From assembly GCA_015039365.1 (NCBI GenBank), contig WION01000036.1, positions 1 to 64,000 on the forward strand: a stretch of 64,000 nucleotides of DNA. The letters run 5' to 3'. Every line of letters begins with the position of its first letter. The stretch's first letter is position 1. A program made the translations under genes and the position numbers. This document shows positions 12,370-23,641 of the stretch, one piece after another. The notes under the pieces were generated by a model, which worked only from the letters and a program-made list of their open reading frames with translations, was not told the DNA's origin and ran no database searches. Source of the stretch: Amanita rubescens. Its lineage: Eukaryota > Basidiomycota > Agaricomycetes > Agaricales > Amanitaceae.

Positions 12370-13255
12370 CTACTGCCTTATGTAACGTAGGTATTTCTCT
12401 GGCACAAAATAACCGCAGTTGGGATCTATCTCAAACGGTTCTGGCGGATTTTTATAACCTTTATAGCCATCTTCTCTGGTGAAGCACTCCCAGTCGATCA
12501 GTTCTGCTTGCCATTCGCCGCCAACTTTCCTGTACACCCAGTTCTTCGTGTCCCTGCCATGGTCGCTATAATCAATAGTGTAAAGTGATTGGTTCCAACT
12601 GAATAGCAACACTCTTACTCGTGCCGTAAATGGTAGTGTGAGAGGTAGAATTCTTCCGCTTTGCGCTGGAGTTTCCGGACCTGCCGGTGATCATTTGCGA
12701 ACGGCGTCTGCGACAATGGAACACCCATATTTTTCATAAAGAGATAGTACAACTTTTTGTCGGGCGTGTGTGCCCAGCCGAGCAACTGCTTCACGTTCTC
12801 AAGAGCCCATGCTTCGTCTTTGATCTCCTCTTCCTCCCCCATTCCATTGTGGATCACTTTCAGGATCACATTCTCATTGTCAACTTTTGTGGTCAGAGGG
12901 TAGACGATGCAGTCCTTGTCTGTGGGGAACTGACGTTCGGTGTCAACTGTACTCAGGGCCTTGATGAGCTCGTTAGGTGTCGCACGCTTGCACTTGGCCG
13001 CTGCTTTCTCCATTGTAGAGCCATTTCCACCCTTTTGGAGTGAGGTAGTAGTATGGGTCTTGGGAGTAGCGACCTTGCCAGGTGTATCATGTTCGTTCGG
13101 AGATCGCCTCTGATGATGAAAGCAGTTCAGAATATTCGGGGATGATTTATCCAACAACATACGCTCAATGCCACGGCGTTGCCACGTAAGGGGTTGATTG
13201 GCGTCGCGAGGACGTCGATGAAGAAGAATGCAAGAGCGACGAATGTAAGGCGCAT
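12370..13255 (-). CDS. secreted kinase-fold-like protein, copy A
   Basis: First of three tandem paralogues. Exon 1 (from 13255) encodes a signal peptide (MRLTFVALAFFFIDVLATP). A short intron joins ALS to RRSPNEHDTPGK. The core resembles a shrunken protein-kinase or aminoglycoside-phosphotransferase fold: NVILKV sits where the ATP-binding lysine is expected, then EAWALENVKQLLGW and YYLFMKNMGVPLS as a hinge region. After the last intron comes a catalytic-loop-like H-D-D-H..N-W, then AELIDWE in the DFG/DWE position. The protein ends with GYFVPEKYLRYIRQ. About 260 residues is short for an active kinase, there is no glycine-rich loop, and the HxD spacing is unusual, so it may be a secreted pseudokinase. 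Confidence 0.68.
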
Positions 13256-13343
13256 TATAGATCGACTCGGAATATGGGGAACGCCCAGCGCTGAGAAGAT
13301 GTGGAGGAACCAGCCTGGGGATTCATCAGCAACACTGGCAGTG

Positions 13344-13350
13344 TTTTATA
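13344..13350 (-). promoter_or_regulatory. TATA box, copy A
   Basis: TATAAAA on the minus strand, about 90 bp upstream of the start at 13255. It lies in a block (CACTGCC next to TATAAAA) conserved ahead of all three copies. Confidence 0.6.
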
Positions 13351-13886
13351 TCGGCTGGAGTGAGATTATGATAATGTTGGACATCACAACGCGACGATCT
13401 GCGACGATACGGGCAACGAGCTCGGAACCGAGCTGATCCGGAGCTTGAGGCGATTGTGATCAAGAGGTGACTGTAATTTCGGTACATTACGAAATTTTTC
13501 CAACACGAGCTTACTCTCAGGTCAGCTCTGCTAGCTCGACTGGACACTACGCTGGCTGCTGCCTCTTTAAAACCTTCGTAACCACACTGGCCACTCACGC
13601 CAACACGAGTTGGACGGTGCCGGTGATCAGCCGAGCAAGAGCTGTTACCATCACTACAAATTCGTGATGAAAGCACCGTGAGTAGCATCAACGCGCGCAC
13701 AGTTCGTATCCCTCACAGCCAAGAGCCAAGATTAACCAGTGTAGGTCCCATTGGAGCGCTACAGGTTTTCAAGATCCTAGCAGACAAATCTGTTGGAACA
13801 TGCGAGGCGGTCGCCAGTTTTGAGTGCACGATTAAGGCGCCCAATTCATTCCGACCCCTCATTTTACTACTTTCTACTGCCCTACT

Positions 13887-14766
13887 CTAATATATGTATC
13901 TCTCCATCATCGGAGGCACAAAATAACCGCATGCCGGATCTATTTCAAACGGTGCTGGCGGATCTTTGTAACCTTTATAGCCGCTTTCCAGCTTGAAGAA
14001 CTCCCAGTCTACCAGTTCTGCTCGCCATTTGCCGCCAACTTTCTTGAACGCCCAGTTTCTCGGGCTTTCGTCATGATCGCTACAATCAACTGTATGTCAT
14101 TAGTTCCAACTGAATAGTAACACTCTTACTCGTGCTCTAAATGGTAGCGTGACAAGTAGGTTTTTTCCGCTTCGCGCTGTAGTTTCTCGACCTGCTGGTG
14201 ATCATTTGCGAACGTCGCCCCAGTCTGCGATAATGGAACGCCCATGTTTTTCATAAAGAGATAGAGCAACTTTTCGTTGGGCGTGTATCCCCAGCCGAGC
14301 AACTGCTCGACGTTTTCAAGAGCCCATGCTTCACCTGCCTTCATCCTTTCGATGCCCGTTCCACGGACCACCTTCAGGATTACATCCTCATTGTCAACTC
14401 TCGTAGTCAGGTGGTAGACGCTGGAGGCCTTGCTTTCCTGGAGTTTGCTGCCAACTTTACCCTCACGCAGGGCCTCGAGGAGCTCGTTAGGCGTCGCACG
14501 CTTGCACTTGGCCGCTGCTTTCTCCATTGTAGAGTGATTTCCCCCTTTTTGAGTGGAGGTATGGGCTTTGGGAGCAGCGACCTTTCCAGGCGTATCATGT
14601 TCGTTTGGAGATCGTCTCTGATAATGCAAACAGTTCAGAATATTCAGAGACGATTTATCCAACAACATACTCTCAATGCCACGGCATTGCCATGCGAGAG
14701 GTTGATTGGCGTCGCGAGGACGTTGATAAGGAAGAGGAATGCAAGAGCGATGGATGTAAGGCGCAT
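13887..14766 (-). CDS. secreted kinase-fold-like protein, copy B
   Basis: Closest to copy A. The signal peptide is MRLTSIALAFLFLINVLATP. The same first intron removes a stop-containing segment. The core keeps DNEDVILKVV, EAWALENVEQLLGWGYTPNE and LYLFMKNMGVPLSQT. For the last intron only the acceptor at GATTGTAG avoids stops, giving H-D-D-H-D-E-S-P-R-N-W-A-F and then AELVDWEFF. That junction fixes the exon structure for all three copies. It ends with GYFVPPMMERYIY. No frameshift or stop breaks the spliced frame, so the gene looks functional. The insertion pattern between VYHLTT and VEQLL differs from A and C. Confidence 0.68.
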
Positions 14767-14849
14767 TGTAGATCGAATACGAGGAACGCCCAGCGTTGAG
14801 AAGATGTGGAGGAACCAGCCTGGGGATTCATCAGCAACACTTGGCAGTG

Positions 14850-14866
14850 TTTTATACTGTTTTATA
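14850..14866 (-). promoter_or_regulatory. duplicated TATA box, copy B
   Basis: Two TATAAAA heptamers on the minus strand (14850-14856 and 14860-14866) in a 10-bp local duplication, about 85-100 bp upstream of the start. Copies A and C have one. Confidence 0.55.
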
Positions 14867-15133
14867 TCGGCTGGAGCGAGATCATGTTGGACATCACAAC
14901 GCGATGATACGGGCAACGGGCTCGGAACCGAGCTGAGCCGAGCTTATTCTACCGCGACTAAATCGATATAAACGCGTTTTCCTGGTTCCAACACTTTGTT
15001 TAGTGCTGATTATTATGCGTACTACGAGTGGTGGTAGATATTGAAGCTGTTAGTCAAAGGCGAACTTGAAATACTCGATGGATTTGTACCAGTTAAAAAA
15101 GCCAAAGTCATAAGTAAATCGACAGCTATGAAA

Positions 15134-16016
15134 CTACTTAGTCCCGAGATACCTCTCCATCTTCGGAGGCACAAAAACGCAGTCCGGATCTATTATAAAC
15201 GGTGCCGGCGGATCTTTGTAATCTTTATGGCCGCTTTCTCTCTTGAAGAACTCCCAGTCGATCAGTTCTGCTCGCCATTCACCGCCAGCTTCTTGCCTGA
15301 ACACCCAGTTGGCCGGGCTTTCGTTATGGTCGCTATAATCAACTGCATGTCATTAGTTCCAACTGAATAGTAGCACTCTTACTCGTGCTCTAAATGGTAT
15401 TGTGAGCGGTAGACTTTTTCGGCTTTGAGCTGGAGTTCTCGGAGCTGCTGGCTATCCTTTTGGAATGGCATCTGCGGCGACAACGGAACGCCCATATCTT
15501 TTATAAAGAGATAGTATAACCTTCCGTTGGGCGTGTGGGCCCAGCCGAGCAACTGCTCGACGTTATGAAGAGCCCACGCTTCGCCTACGATCGTCTTTTT
15601 CGACCTCATTCCATTCAGGATCACCTTCACGATCACATTCTCGTTGTCAACTTTCTCTTTCAGGCGATAGACGCTGCAGCCCGCCTCCGAAAGGAGTGGA
15701 TTTTGTCCGTCAAATATTCTCAGGGCCTCGATGAGCTCGTTAGGCGTCGCACGCTTGCACTTGGCCACTGCTTTCTTCATTGTAGAGTGATTTCCCCCTT
15801 TTGGAGTGGAGGTACGGGCTTTGGGAGCAGCGACCTTGCCAGGTGTATCATGTTCGTTTGGAGATCGTCTCTGATAATGCAAACAGTTCAGAATATTCAG
15901 AGACGATTTATCCAACAACATACTCTCAATGCCACGGCATTGCCACGTGATGGGTTGATTGGCGTCGCGAGGACGCTGATGAAGAAGAATGCAAGAGCGA
16001 CGAATGTAAGGCGCAT
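15134..16016 (-). CDS. secreted kinase-fold-like protein, copy C
   Basis: Third tandem copy, with the same layout: signal peptide start at 16016 (MRLTFVALAFFF), first intron, RRSPNEHDTPGK linker, MKKAVAKCKRATPNELIEAL helix, ENVIVKVIL lysine strand, LGWAHTPNGRLYYLFIKDMG hinge. After the last intron it has DHNESPANWVFRQEAGGEW followed by AELIDWEFF. The C-terminus (FVPPKMERYLGTK) differs from A and B, and the 3' flank is not homologous to theirs, so C is probably an older branch or has a different breakpoint. The spliced frame is intact. Confidence 0.66.
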
Positions 16017-16107
16017 TATAGATCGAATATGAGGCCTTGAGGAACGCTCAGCGTTGGGAAGATGTGGAGGAACCAGCCTGGTGATTCATCAACAACACCC
16101 GGCAGTG

Positions 16108-16114
16108 TTTTATA
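16108..16114 (-). promoter_or_regulatory. TATA box, copy C
   Basis: TATAAAA on the minus strand about 92 bp upstream of the start at 16016, in the same conserved context as in copies A and B. Confidence 0.55.
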
Positions 16115-16382
16115 TCAGCTGGAGCGACAACACCTGGAGCGAGATCATGTTGCAAACATCACAACGCGACGATAGATTGTGTCAGGCTCGGAGCCGGAGC
16201 TGATCCGAGCTTACGTTCCGCAACTATCAGATCGCTCCCCGCGCCGTTGCCATGATGCATCATGTTGCTAACCTACTAGGCGCCATGCATCAGCCCGGCG
16301 TGAGTCAAAGGGCATGACGTTCTATTTACATATATTTACTTACGGCTTGTCTTCGGCATGCAAGGCTTACTTTTACGCTCAC

Positions 16383-17696
16383 ATGCACGCAGCTAGCGAC
16401 TTCATGTTCCCCCCGGAGCTTCTCGATGAATTAATCGATCAACTTGACGAGACATCGACATTACTTTCCTGTGGCCTCGTATCTAAGCGAGCCCTTCTCA
16501 AAACCCGGCGTCGTCTTTTTTCCACCCTCGAGTTCACGTTAGACGAGGATTTTGACCGATTTTTGGACCTAGCTGGTGCGCCGTGGACCAGCTTTAAATC
16601 AGCTGTCCGGGAGATCCACCTCCAAGACTTGTTCCTTCGGTATTACGACTATGGCAATGCGAGAGACACTAAAACAGTTGCATCAAACCTCTGTAATGTC
16701 AAGACACTAAGCATATTCGTACATCTCTGTCATTTTGGAGGGGGAACACTGCCGCGCTCCATCCTAGATATTGTTTGTGAATTGAAGATACACGATTTGC
16801 AGTTGGACGGCGTGGGCATGACGACGACGGAAGAGATGGTGATATTATTCAGCAGACTTTCGCCCACTCTGAAAATTCTGGCTTTTCGGGCGGTGCGGGC
16901 ATATGCAGTAGAAGATTTGCACCCCTTGCGTCATCTATCCATATTTCGTCGTCCCCTCCACTTCAGAATACTCGACAACCTCTCCCTCACCACGTTTCTT
17001 AAAGATGTACTTGATCCAACAGCTAACCCCGGCCTTGACGTTACTGTCCATACTTTCCACATACGGGAATCCATTTTCCTGGGCGACAATGCCTTGACCT
17101 GGCGATTTTTAGAACACATCGGTCATGGCGTCGTGCAGCTTGTCATCTCCTTTACTTTGCCTTCTCGTATTGCGTCACCGGGTAAGCTTCCTCTTATGCG
17201 CTAAATACGACACCTTAGCAAGTCAATTCTGACAGATGAATCAATGAAATATTTGGAGCCAACCCAAGTTGTGCAACTCATCAACCTTCGGTCGCTATTT
17301 ATCGGTTTTTGCGGGGTCCAAATGCATATACCCTTACTCGTATCGGCTATGTGGAAGATGCTGTCCGCTCTTCCCTCGCCACATCTTCTCGAGGAGTTGA
17401 AATTCAAGTTTACTCTATTTGACGAACCATTGGTAGACGATCATCGCTGCATGTCCGAGTTGGAATTTTTCGAGTCCCCAAATTGCCTCGATAAATTCCG
17501 GAGCATGTTCCCAAATCTGACATTGATCAAGATTATATTGAATAATCGCAAACGAGAAAAAACTGATATGTTTTTTGAAACATTGCGTCGGGTGAGGGGT
17601 TTGAGAGAGTTGGAAGAGATCGGTATTGTAAAACTTGCCACGTTCCATATGGAAGGACACGTCGCATGTCATTCTGTCCTAGAGACCTGTATGTGA
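16383..17696 (+). CDS. F-box-like/LRR-type protein, copy 1
   Basis: Two exons (16383-17181, 17236-17696). The N-terminus FPPELLDELIDQLDETSTLL followed by CGLVSKRALLKTRRRLFST matches the F-box-like pattern common in agaric genomes (P-E-L-L-D/E-I-I-D .. L..C.LVS). The rest is leucine-rich with irregular LRR-like spacing (LSPTLKILAFR, LINLRSLFIGF, LLEELKFKF, FPNLTLIKIIL). Such proteins are presumed SCF substrate adaptors, but no Skp1 contact can be proved by eye. The start is placed at the ATG aligned with copy 2; an upstream in-frame ATG at 16314 is not shared. Copy 2 at 18183 is closely similar. Confidence 0.72.
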
Positions 17697-17794
17697 TTGC
17701 AAGCCATGTAAGTTTGTACTAAGGTGGTTATGACGCAGTTTATATGCAACTAAAAAGTAACGAATAAAATAACAGCGCAAAGTAAAAGGCAACC

Positions 17795-17876
17795 CCTGTG
17801 CCTCGTTCTCCATGGCTCCTTTTCAAATTTCTTCTTCATTGAGCTCATTAAAATGCGAGAAGGACATTAGCAAAAA
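17795..17876 (-). pseudogene. relic of the HPC2 3' exon
   Basis: This block closely matches 19585-19668, which is the last exon of HPC2 (minus strand) plus the start of its last intron. The tail ..KKKFEKEAMENEA is recognisable, but the stop codon has changed to a sense codon and similarity ends near 17876. It was carried along when the neighbouring F-box gene was duplicated and has no upstream exons. Confidence 0.75.
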
Positions 17877-18182
17877 TGGGCTTGGCAACGCTCAGAAAAC
17901 AGGTTGCTGGATGCACAAACAATTCGATAGAGACCTGGAATTGACCAGCGACAGACGTTATGTAAAAGGATTGTTGTGGAACTGAGGTGTCTTGCAAGCA
18001 TTTGCTCACAAATTGGCAAGGCTACGTATCTTGGCCTATTACCATTCTCCGTCTGATGCCCGCTCACCTCCTTTTTGAATCTTGTCGTGTGACGGAGCGC
18101 TGATGGGAAAGCCAATTTCCATTTTAGGATTACTTTAGTAACGCACCGATTGATCACACTCCTCGATCTGCGGCCAGCCAAC
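17877..18182. other. spacer before F-box copy 2
   Basis: Not homologous to HPC2 beyond 17876 and with no supported ORF. It probably contains the junction of the segmental duplication and the promoter of copy 2. Confidence 0.45.
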
Positions 18183-19501
18183 ATGAACGCAGCTAGCGAC
18201 TTCACGTTTCCCCTAGAGCTTCTCGACGAATTCATCGATCAACTCGACGAGACATCGGCGTTATTTTCCTTCGGCCTAGTCTCTAAACGGGCCCTTGTCA
18301 AAACCCGGCGTCGTCTTTTTTCCACCCTTGGGTTCATGTTAGACGAGGATTTTGACCGGTTTTTGGACCTCGCTGGTGCGCCTTGGACCAGCTTTACATC
18401 AGCTGTCCAGCAGATTCACCTCCAAGACTTGTTCCTTCTGGATTACACCTATGGCAATGCGAGAGACCCTAAAACTGTTGCGTCAAACCTCCGTAATGTC
18501 AAGACACTAAGCATATTCTTACATTCGCCCTCCAATTATGGATGGAGACGAGTACCGTGCTCCGTCCTAGATGTTATCTCCAAATTGGAGATACACAATT
18601 TGCAGTTGGAAGGCGTGGACATGGAAAAGACGGGAGATATGGTGATGTTATTCGGCCGGCTTTCACCCACTCTGAAGACGCTTGCTTTCCGGGGGCTGAC
18701 CCTTAAAATAGAAGATTCGGACCTCTCGCGGAGTCACCTATCCATATTTCGTCGTCCCCTCCACTTCAGAATACTCGACAACATCTCCCTCGCGTGTCTT
18801 AAAGATGTACTTGATCCATTGGCTAACCCCGGTCTTGATGTTACTGTTCATACCTTCCATATACGAAGCCTTAGTTCCCCGGCTGACAATCCCTTGACCT
18901 GGCGATTTTTAGAACACATCGGTCATGGCGTCAAGCAGCTTGTTGTCGCCTTTGCTGGGCCATATGGTTTTACGCCGCTCGGTAAGCTTCCTGTTGTGTG
19001 CCAAATACGATACCTTAGTAAATTCTGACAGATGCCCGTGAATCAATGAAATATTTGGAGCCAAACCAAGTTGTGCAACTCATCAACCTTCGGTCGCTAT
19101 TTATCGGTTTTTGCGGGTTCCGAATGGATGTACCCTTACTCGTTTCGGCCATGTGGAAGATGTTGTCGGCTCTTCCCTCGCCAAATCTTCTAGAGGAGTT
19201 GAAATTCAAGTTTACTCTATGGGACACACCATCGATAGACGATCATCTCTGCATGTGCGATTTGGGATTCTTCGAGTCCCCAAATTGCCTCGATAAATTC
19301 CGGAGCATGTTTCCAAATCTGACATTGATCAAGATTATATTGAATATTCGCAAACCAGAAAAAACTGATGTGTTTTTTGAAAAATTGCGTCGCCGGGTGA
19401 AGGGTTTGAGAAAGTTGGAAGAGATCGGTATTGTAAAACTTGCCACGTTCGACATGGAACTACACGTTGGATGTCATTCTGTCCTAGAGGCCTGCATGTG
19501 A
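18183..19501 (+). CDS. F-box-like/LRR-type protein, copy 2
   Basis: Two exons (18183-18981, 19032-19501) with the same intron position as copy 1. The F-box-like start reads FPLELLDEFIDQLDETSALF; the leucine-rich remainder aligns throughout with scattered substitutions. It ends in VLEACM, only 94 bp from the stop of the convergent HPC2 gene. Because HPC2 is complete here and only a 3' scrap accompanies copy 1, this locus is likely the ancestral one. The substitutions give no frameshift, so both copies probably remain coding. Confidence 0.72.
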
Positions 19502-19595
19502 TTTTAAGGTTGTACTAAGATATAGGTTATGACACAGTTTACATGCAACTAAAGTAAGTAACGAATAAAATAACACCGCAAGGCAAAAGGCAACC

Positions 19596-22114
19596 CTATG
19601 CCTCGTTCTCCATCGCCTCCTTTTCAAATTTCTTCTTCATCGAACTCACTAAAACGCACATTAGCAAACAAAGGGGGTTAACAACCAACCACCGACACCC
19701 ACCATCTCTCGAAATCTGACCAGAAGACATCCACCCCTCCGGAAACGCCGCAACAATCTTTTGATAAAGGACTTTTCTCGACCCCTGCTCGCTGACTTGA
19801 ATAACCGATCCTTCCAAAGCACTATCCACCAACACAAATGAGTTCATAGAACGGAACGAAAAAAACCACCTTCCACCTACTTTTTCTCATTTTCCAATCG
19901 ACAACACTCGTTACTTAACATGACGAGCTCCCATACGATCGCCTTCATCGATTCCGTCAGACGATACTTCTTTCCAGGCGGGTGGGGATCTTTTCCGGCA
20001 GGCCCAGTTGAGGTTGGAGGAGCAGCAGTAGAGAGAGGAGCCCCGTCCTCCCTCTCTTTATCCCTATCCCTATCGCGATCGCGAGAGGTATCCCCACCAT
20101 CCACTTCCATTTCCTCGGTCGGATGCCTTGTAGGAGCCGTCGAGTCTGCCATCCCTTGCTCGCCTACACTACCACCACCACTACCACCGGCAGCAGCCGC
20201 TTCCAACCTAGCCTTTTCCTGCCTCTTATCTAAAAATAACGCAAGTTCAACAACTTGGAAGAGATACGTGAAACCCATACTCACCCCACGCTTGGACACT
20301 CTTCTCCCACTCTTCCTCCGCTTTCGAAAACCCTGCTTTGGCTTGCTCCGCAAGCTCTTTGAGAAGGACTTCTTGTCGTTCAGTTAAAAACTGAACGTGG
20401 TCTTGGAATACCGTTCGCTTGATGAGTTTCTATATATGCGTTCCGTGTCAAGGTTTTCCCTCTGAAGAGAGAGAGAGAGAGAGACGCACACTCATCGTAA
20501 ACTTGTTGTAAGGAAACAACGTGGGCATTAGAGTGAAAAAGTGATCGTCATATTCGCCTAATCTGATCGCCATGATGGCGAGTTTGCCCAAGAGAGGTTT
20601 GATTGTGGGAGGGAATTTTCCTTTTTGACCCCAGCTTTCTGTCGTAGGGCGTGAGTTGGCGTCGTGGAAAAAAGGGCACACGGCACCTTTACTTATAGCT
20701 TCTTTGAGTACTTCAATCTCAGCTTGAACATCAGGATGGAACGAATTCTATATATATGCGCGTGTAAGAAAGAAGAAAAGAAGAAACGACCACTCACGAT
20801 GTCGACGACTTTACGTTTCTTACCGGCCTGATCGACAACGGTGATATACCGCTTTCGTTTCTGACCGACTTCAGAAGTGTCTTCCATTTCACCGTCTCTC
20901 GTTCCTCCCGCTGAACCTGACCCATCCCCTCCTCTTTCATCATCATCAAACTTGTCTTCGTCGCGAGTTCCAGTAGCACCCCCCGCGCTCTCCGTACCAC
21001 CGCCACCGTCTTTCCCTTTCACACTCACACTACTCGCCGGTGCTTTTTTCGACTTTGGCTTCTTACTCCTAATGGCGGTCAAGACTTGTCAACTTGAACT
21101 GCAAACAACTCACTTATCACCAAGACCACCAAGACCACCACCACCCGCCCCAGGACCTTTATTATCCTTCAACAAAGCCACCTCCCCACTCGACACATAA
21201 AACCCTTGTTGTTTCGTCTGAGCAAACCAAGTCCGCTCATCAATCGCCAATTCAGAATCGTCGATAAAAGGATCAGAAGTATCGTAATACTCTGACGCCG
21301 CGTGTTTCTTTTTCTTTTTCTTCTTTGTCCCCCCTTCGCCGATGCCGTCCGGTTCTCCTCCGTCTTTACTAGTACCCTCCTTTCCTTCCTTCCCGTCTTT
21401 AGTACCCTCCTTACCGGAATTCGTCTTCCCACCTTTATCTTTATCTTTATCTTTATCTTTATCCTTGTCTTTGGAAGAAGAAGAACCCTCCTTGGGAACG
21501 TCCCCACCAGATTCATCTCCACTACTATCGTCGTCGTCGACGACGCCTTTGGAAGAAGAGGAGGGTTTGCCAAGGGGTGTTGAGGGACGTTGTCCAGTCG
21601 CTTTTGCGAGTGCGGAAATGTCGACTTCGTAGTTGTCTGGACCGCCGAGGTTTATTTCTAATCGGATTGTTTGGAGTTGGGGTGGTTGAGGAGGTGGTGG
21701 GGGTGATGGTGATCGAGAGGGTTTGCGTGAGGTGGGTTTGGTGGGAGCGGGTTGCGTCGTGGTAGCGGTTGTAGTTGTGGTGGTTGTGGTGGTAGGAGTG
21801 GATGATGAGACGTTGGCGGTGGCTCGAGAGCGGGGTTTGGCTGTGGATGTAGGTTTGGTTGAGACGGGTTTAGAGGTAAGTTCATCTTCCCCGTCAACGA
21901 GATCGGGAAGAGGTTCCAGTGATTGAGAACGAGAAATAGGTGGATGAGAGACGGGTGAAGAGTTTGAGTGGACAGAAACGGGTGAAGAGGAAGTGCCTCT
22001 GGGTTGAGTGTGTGAGAGGGGCGGAGGAGCGTTGTGTGCGTGTACGAGAGCGCGGTCGTCGTGTGTGAGAGTGTGAACTGGGATTGAAATTGGACGAGGG
22101 CGTGTAGCCGCCAT
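19596..22114 (-). CDS. HPC2: Hpc2/ubinuclein-like subunit of the HIR histone chaperone
   Basis: The HIR complex deposits H3-H4 independently of replication. The decisive motif is the Hpc2-related domain: SEYYDTSDPFIDDSELAIDE followed by FAQTKQQGFYVSSGEVALLK. Downstream exons encode a ubinuclein-like middle region (FPPTIKPLLGKLAIMAIRL, VQFLTERQEVLLKELAEQA) and a C-terminal segment (SEQGSRKVLYQKIVAAFPEG then WMSSGQISRDVSSMKKK). The N-terminal 200 residues are Ser/Pro/Thr-rich with long KDKDKD and poly-Thr runs; the charged linkers around 20.0-20.1 and 20.9 kb are also low complexity. About five introns are needed. The last joins RD to VSSMKKKFEKEAMENEA and fixes the stop at 19596. Confidence 0.84.
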
Positions 22115-22695
22115 TGCGTGCAGTTACCGTCCAACGCGAGAGTTGGGGACAAATATCGGTAACTTCCGTGATTGTCACCTACCATCGTCGAGTCGTCGAC
22201 CAAACCCGCAGTTTCGCCAGGGATATGGATCATTGGAGACTAGCGTAGCATCTCATGGTACCCAGCTAGTATCATAGGCTCAGGTTTTCGGCAGATTCTG
22301 CTTTGGCCGCTCTCGGCGCTTCCCAGAACAGCCAGAGCGCCTTGCCACTTTTTTAGGCTAAGGTACATTGCTCTCAAAGCCGATTTGATCACTCTGAGAG
22401 CAGGTTTTTCAACTCTGTTAAGCGTTCACGAAAAGATGAAATGCGACACAAATTCTATTTACGGAGTACAGGCGTTCTGCGAGACTGATAGCTAGCACTG
22501 TAATGAGGTGATCTAGTGAAAGCGAGCGGAGGGTATGGTACTGGAATCATTGAGAGCGTGCGATTGTGATGGTGGGTATGAGAGCATGGAACAATGAATT
22601 AAGTTGGATGTGAACACTGGACTAAGAAAAACGTCGATTAGAAGTGAAAGAGCGCAGAGGAGTCAATACTAGACCTTCAATTGATCGCATCGCAG
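22115..22695. other. intergenic, upstream of HPC2
   Basis: No gene recognised. It should include the HPC2 promoter. The minus-strand ORF continuing upstream of 22114 is low-complexity and in another frame. Confidence 0.4.
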
Positions 22696-22698
22696 TCT

Positions 22699-22985
22699 CT
22701 ATTCGCCTCGCCGAACAGTAGTTGGGTAGAGACCTGCAATTCCAATGATATAATCTAGAGAGGGCGGCGGACCTCGCTTGGAGACCTGAATCGTCCGTAA
22801 CGCATAGCCCCCACAGTAAGACGCGACCTTGGCTCCACGCAGGAACTTGATGTCGACGATGTTCCAGGCACCATTCATCGCGGTTACTGGTTTGTTGCGG
22901 TATGAAAGTTTGGGAGGCGGTAAAATACGCGCTGGGGTTTTGGACACCTTGTTGCTAATTTCGATGCCGAATGAAGCGAGTCATA
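22699..22985 (-). pseudogene. Argonaute (L2/MID boundary) relic
   Basis: The minus strand reads FGIEISNKVSKTPARILPPP, then KLSY, then AMNGAWNIVDIKFLRGAKV. This matches the Argonaute segment between PAZ and MID (pattern FGI.V...M..VPARVLPPP.L.Y ... NGAWN....KF..G). Upstream there is an in-frame stop before the segment, and downstream the similarity fades within 20 residues; no PAZ or PIWI domain is present nearby. It is therefore a small decayed fragment, not a gene. It lies 650 bp from the large palindrome described below. Confidence 0.62.
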
Positions 22986-22989
22986 TGGG

Positions 22990-23230
22990 AGCCTTCCTAG
23001 GCGCCGAAAGCCAGAGCTAGGGGGGCTGTGGGCGTGCACATGAAGGTGGTGAGCTCAGTGGGGACTGAGGACGTGGTGGTAGGGGCTGCGGGAGTGTAAA
23101 CGAGGGTGGCGGGGGGGCTGCGGGCGTGAACGTAGCATGACGAGGGGCTGTCGGTGCGTGTGAGCTGTAGGCGTGGATGCGAGGGTAGTTGAGCTGGTTC
23201 GCCAGTGGAGGACTTGATCGCTGTGTCAAG
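22990..23230. repeat. G-rich imperfect repeat
   Basis: Four or five degenerate copies of a motif resembling GGGGCTGYGGGCGTG spaced about 40-55 bp apart. The opposite strand gives a Pro/Thr-rich shadow ORF. No function is evident. Confidence 0.45.
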
Positions 23231-23631
23231 GTGAATGATCATTAATGTCCGCTTGTTAGGATCTAAGGGCACTTATTGCATGTGTATTGGTTAAAGCTAG
23301 AAGGACGTTTTTGGTGCTTACAGAATGGTTTATGGGGAAAGAACCTTTTTCGGTATTCCCTAATGGGGGCAGTTAATGGCACGAATAATGTTACCTCATT
23401 TAGTTTATTTGCCGACACACGTACTCACGAAGGTATATAGGCTGCGATCGATTAGAATCATGAGACCATAACACTCTGCTACTTTGAGCCATGCCAATGG
23501 CACTTCTCCCTCCGCACAGGAAGCTGGATCGGGTTTGAACTCACAAGTGGGAGATGGGGAGGTCGACATTCGTTTTACCATCAGATGATAACGTATGCGA
23601 CGGTTAATAATAGCTATGTGCCGAGTCGTCA

Positions 23632-23641
23632 GAGGGTGTAC
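23632..23641. repeat. target site duplication, left of the palindrome
   Basis: GAGGGTGTAC abuts the left end of the palindromic element and recurs at 26365-26374 beyond its right end. If the element is taken to begin one base earlier the duplication shortens to the 8-mer AGGGTGTA. Confidence 0.8.

Noticed and set aside
12370..16016. Calling the triplet bona fide protein kinases or antibiotic phosphotransferases
   Set aside because: No glycine loop, abnormal catalytic-loop spacing and short length; only a fold-like resemblance is claimed.
19920..20387. 155-aa plus-strand Ser/Leu-rich ORF antisense to HPC2
   Set aside because: It mirrors a low-complexity RDRD/KDK linker of HPC2; antisense shadow.
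21110..22233. Alternative Pro/Thr-rich minus-strand ORF at 21658-22233
   Set aside because: Out-of-frame shadow of the low-complexity HPC2 N-terminus; only the other frame carries the Hpc2-related domain.
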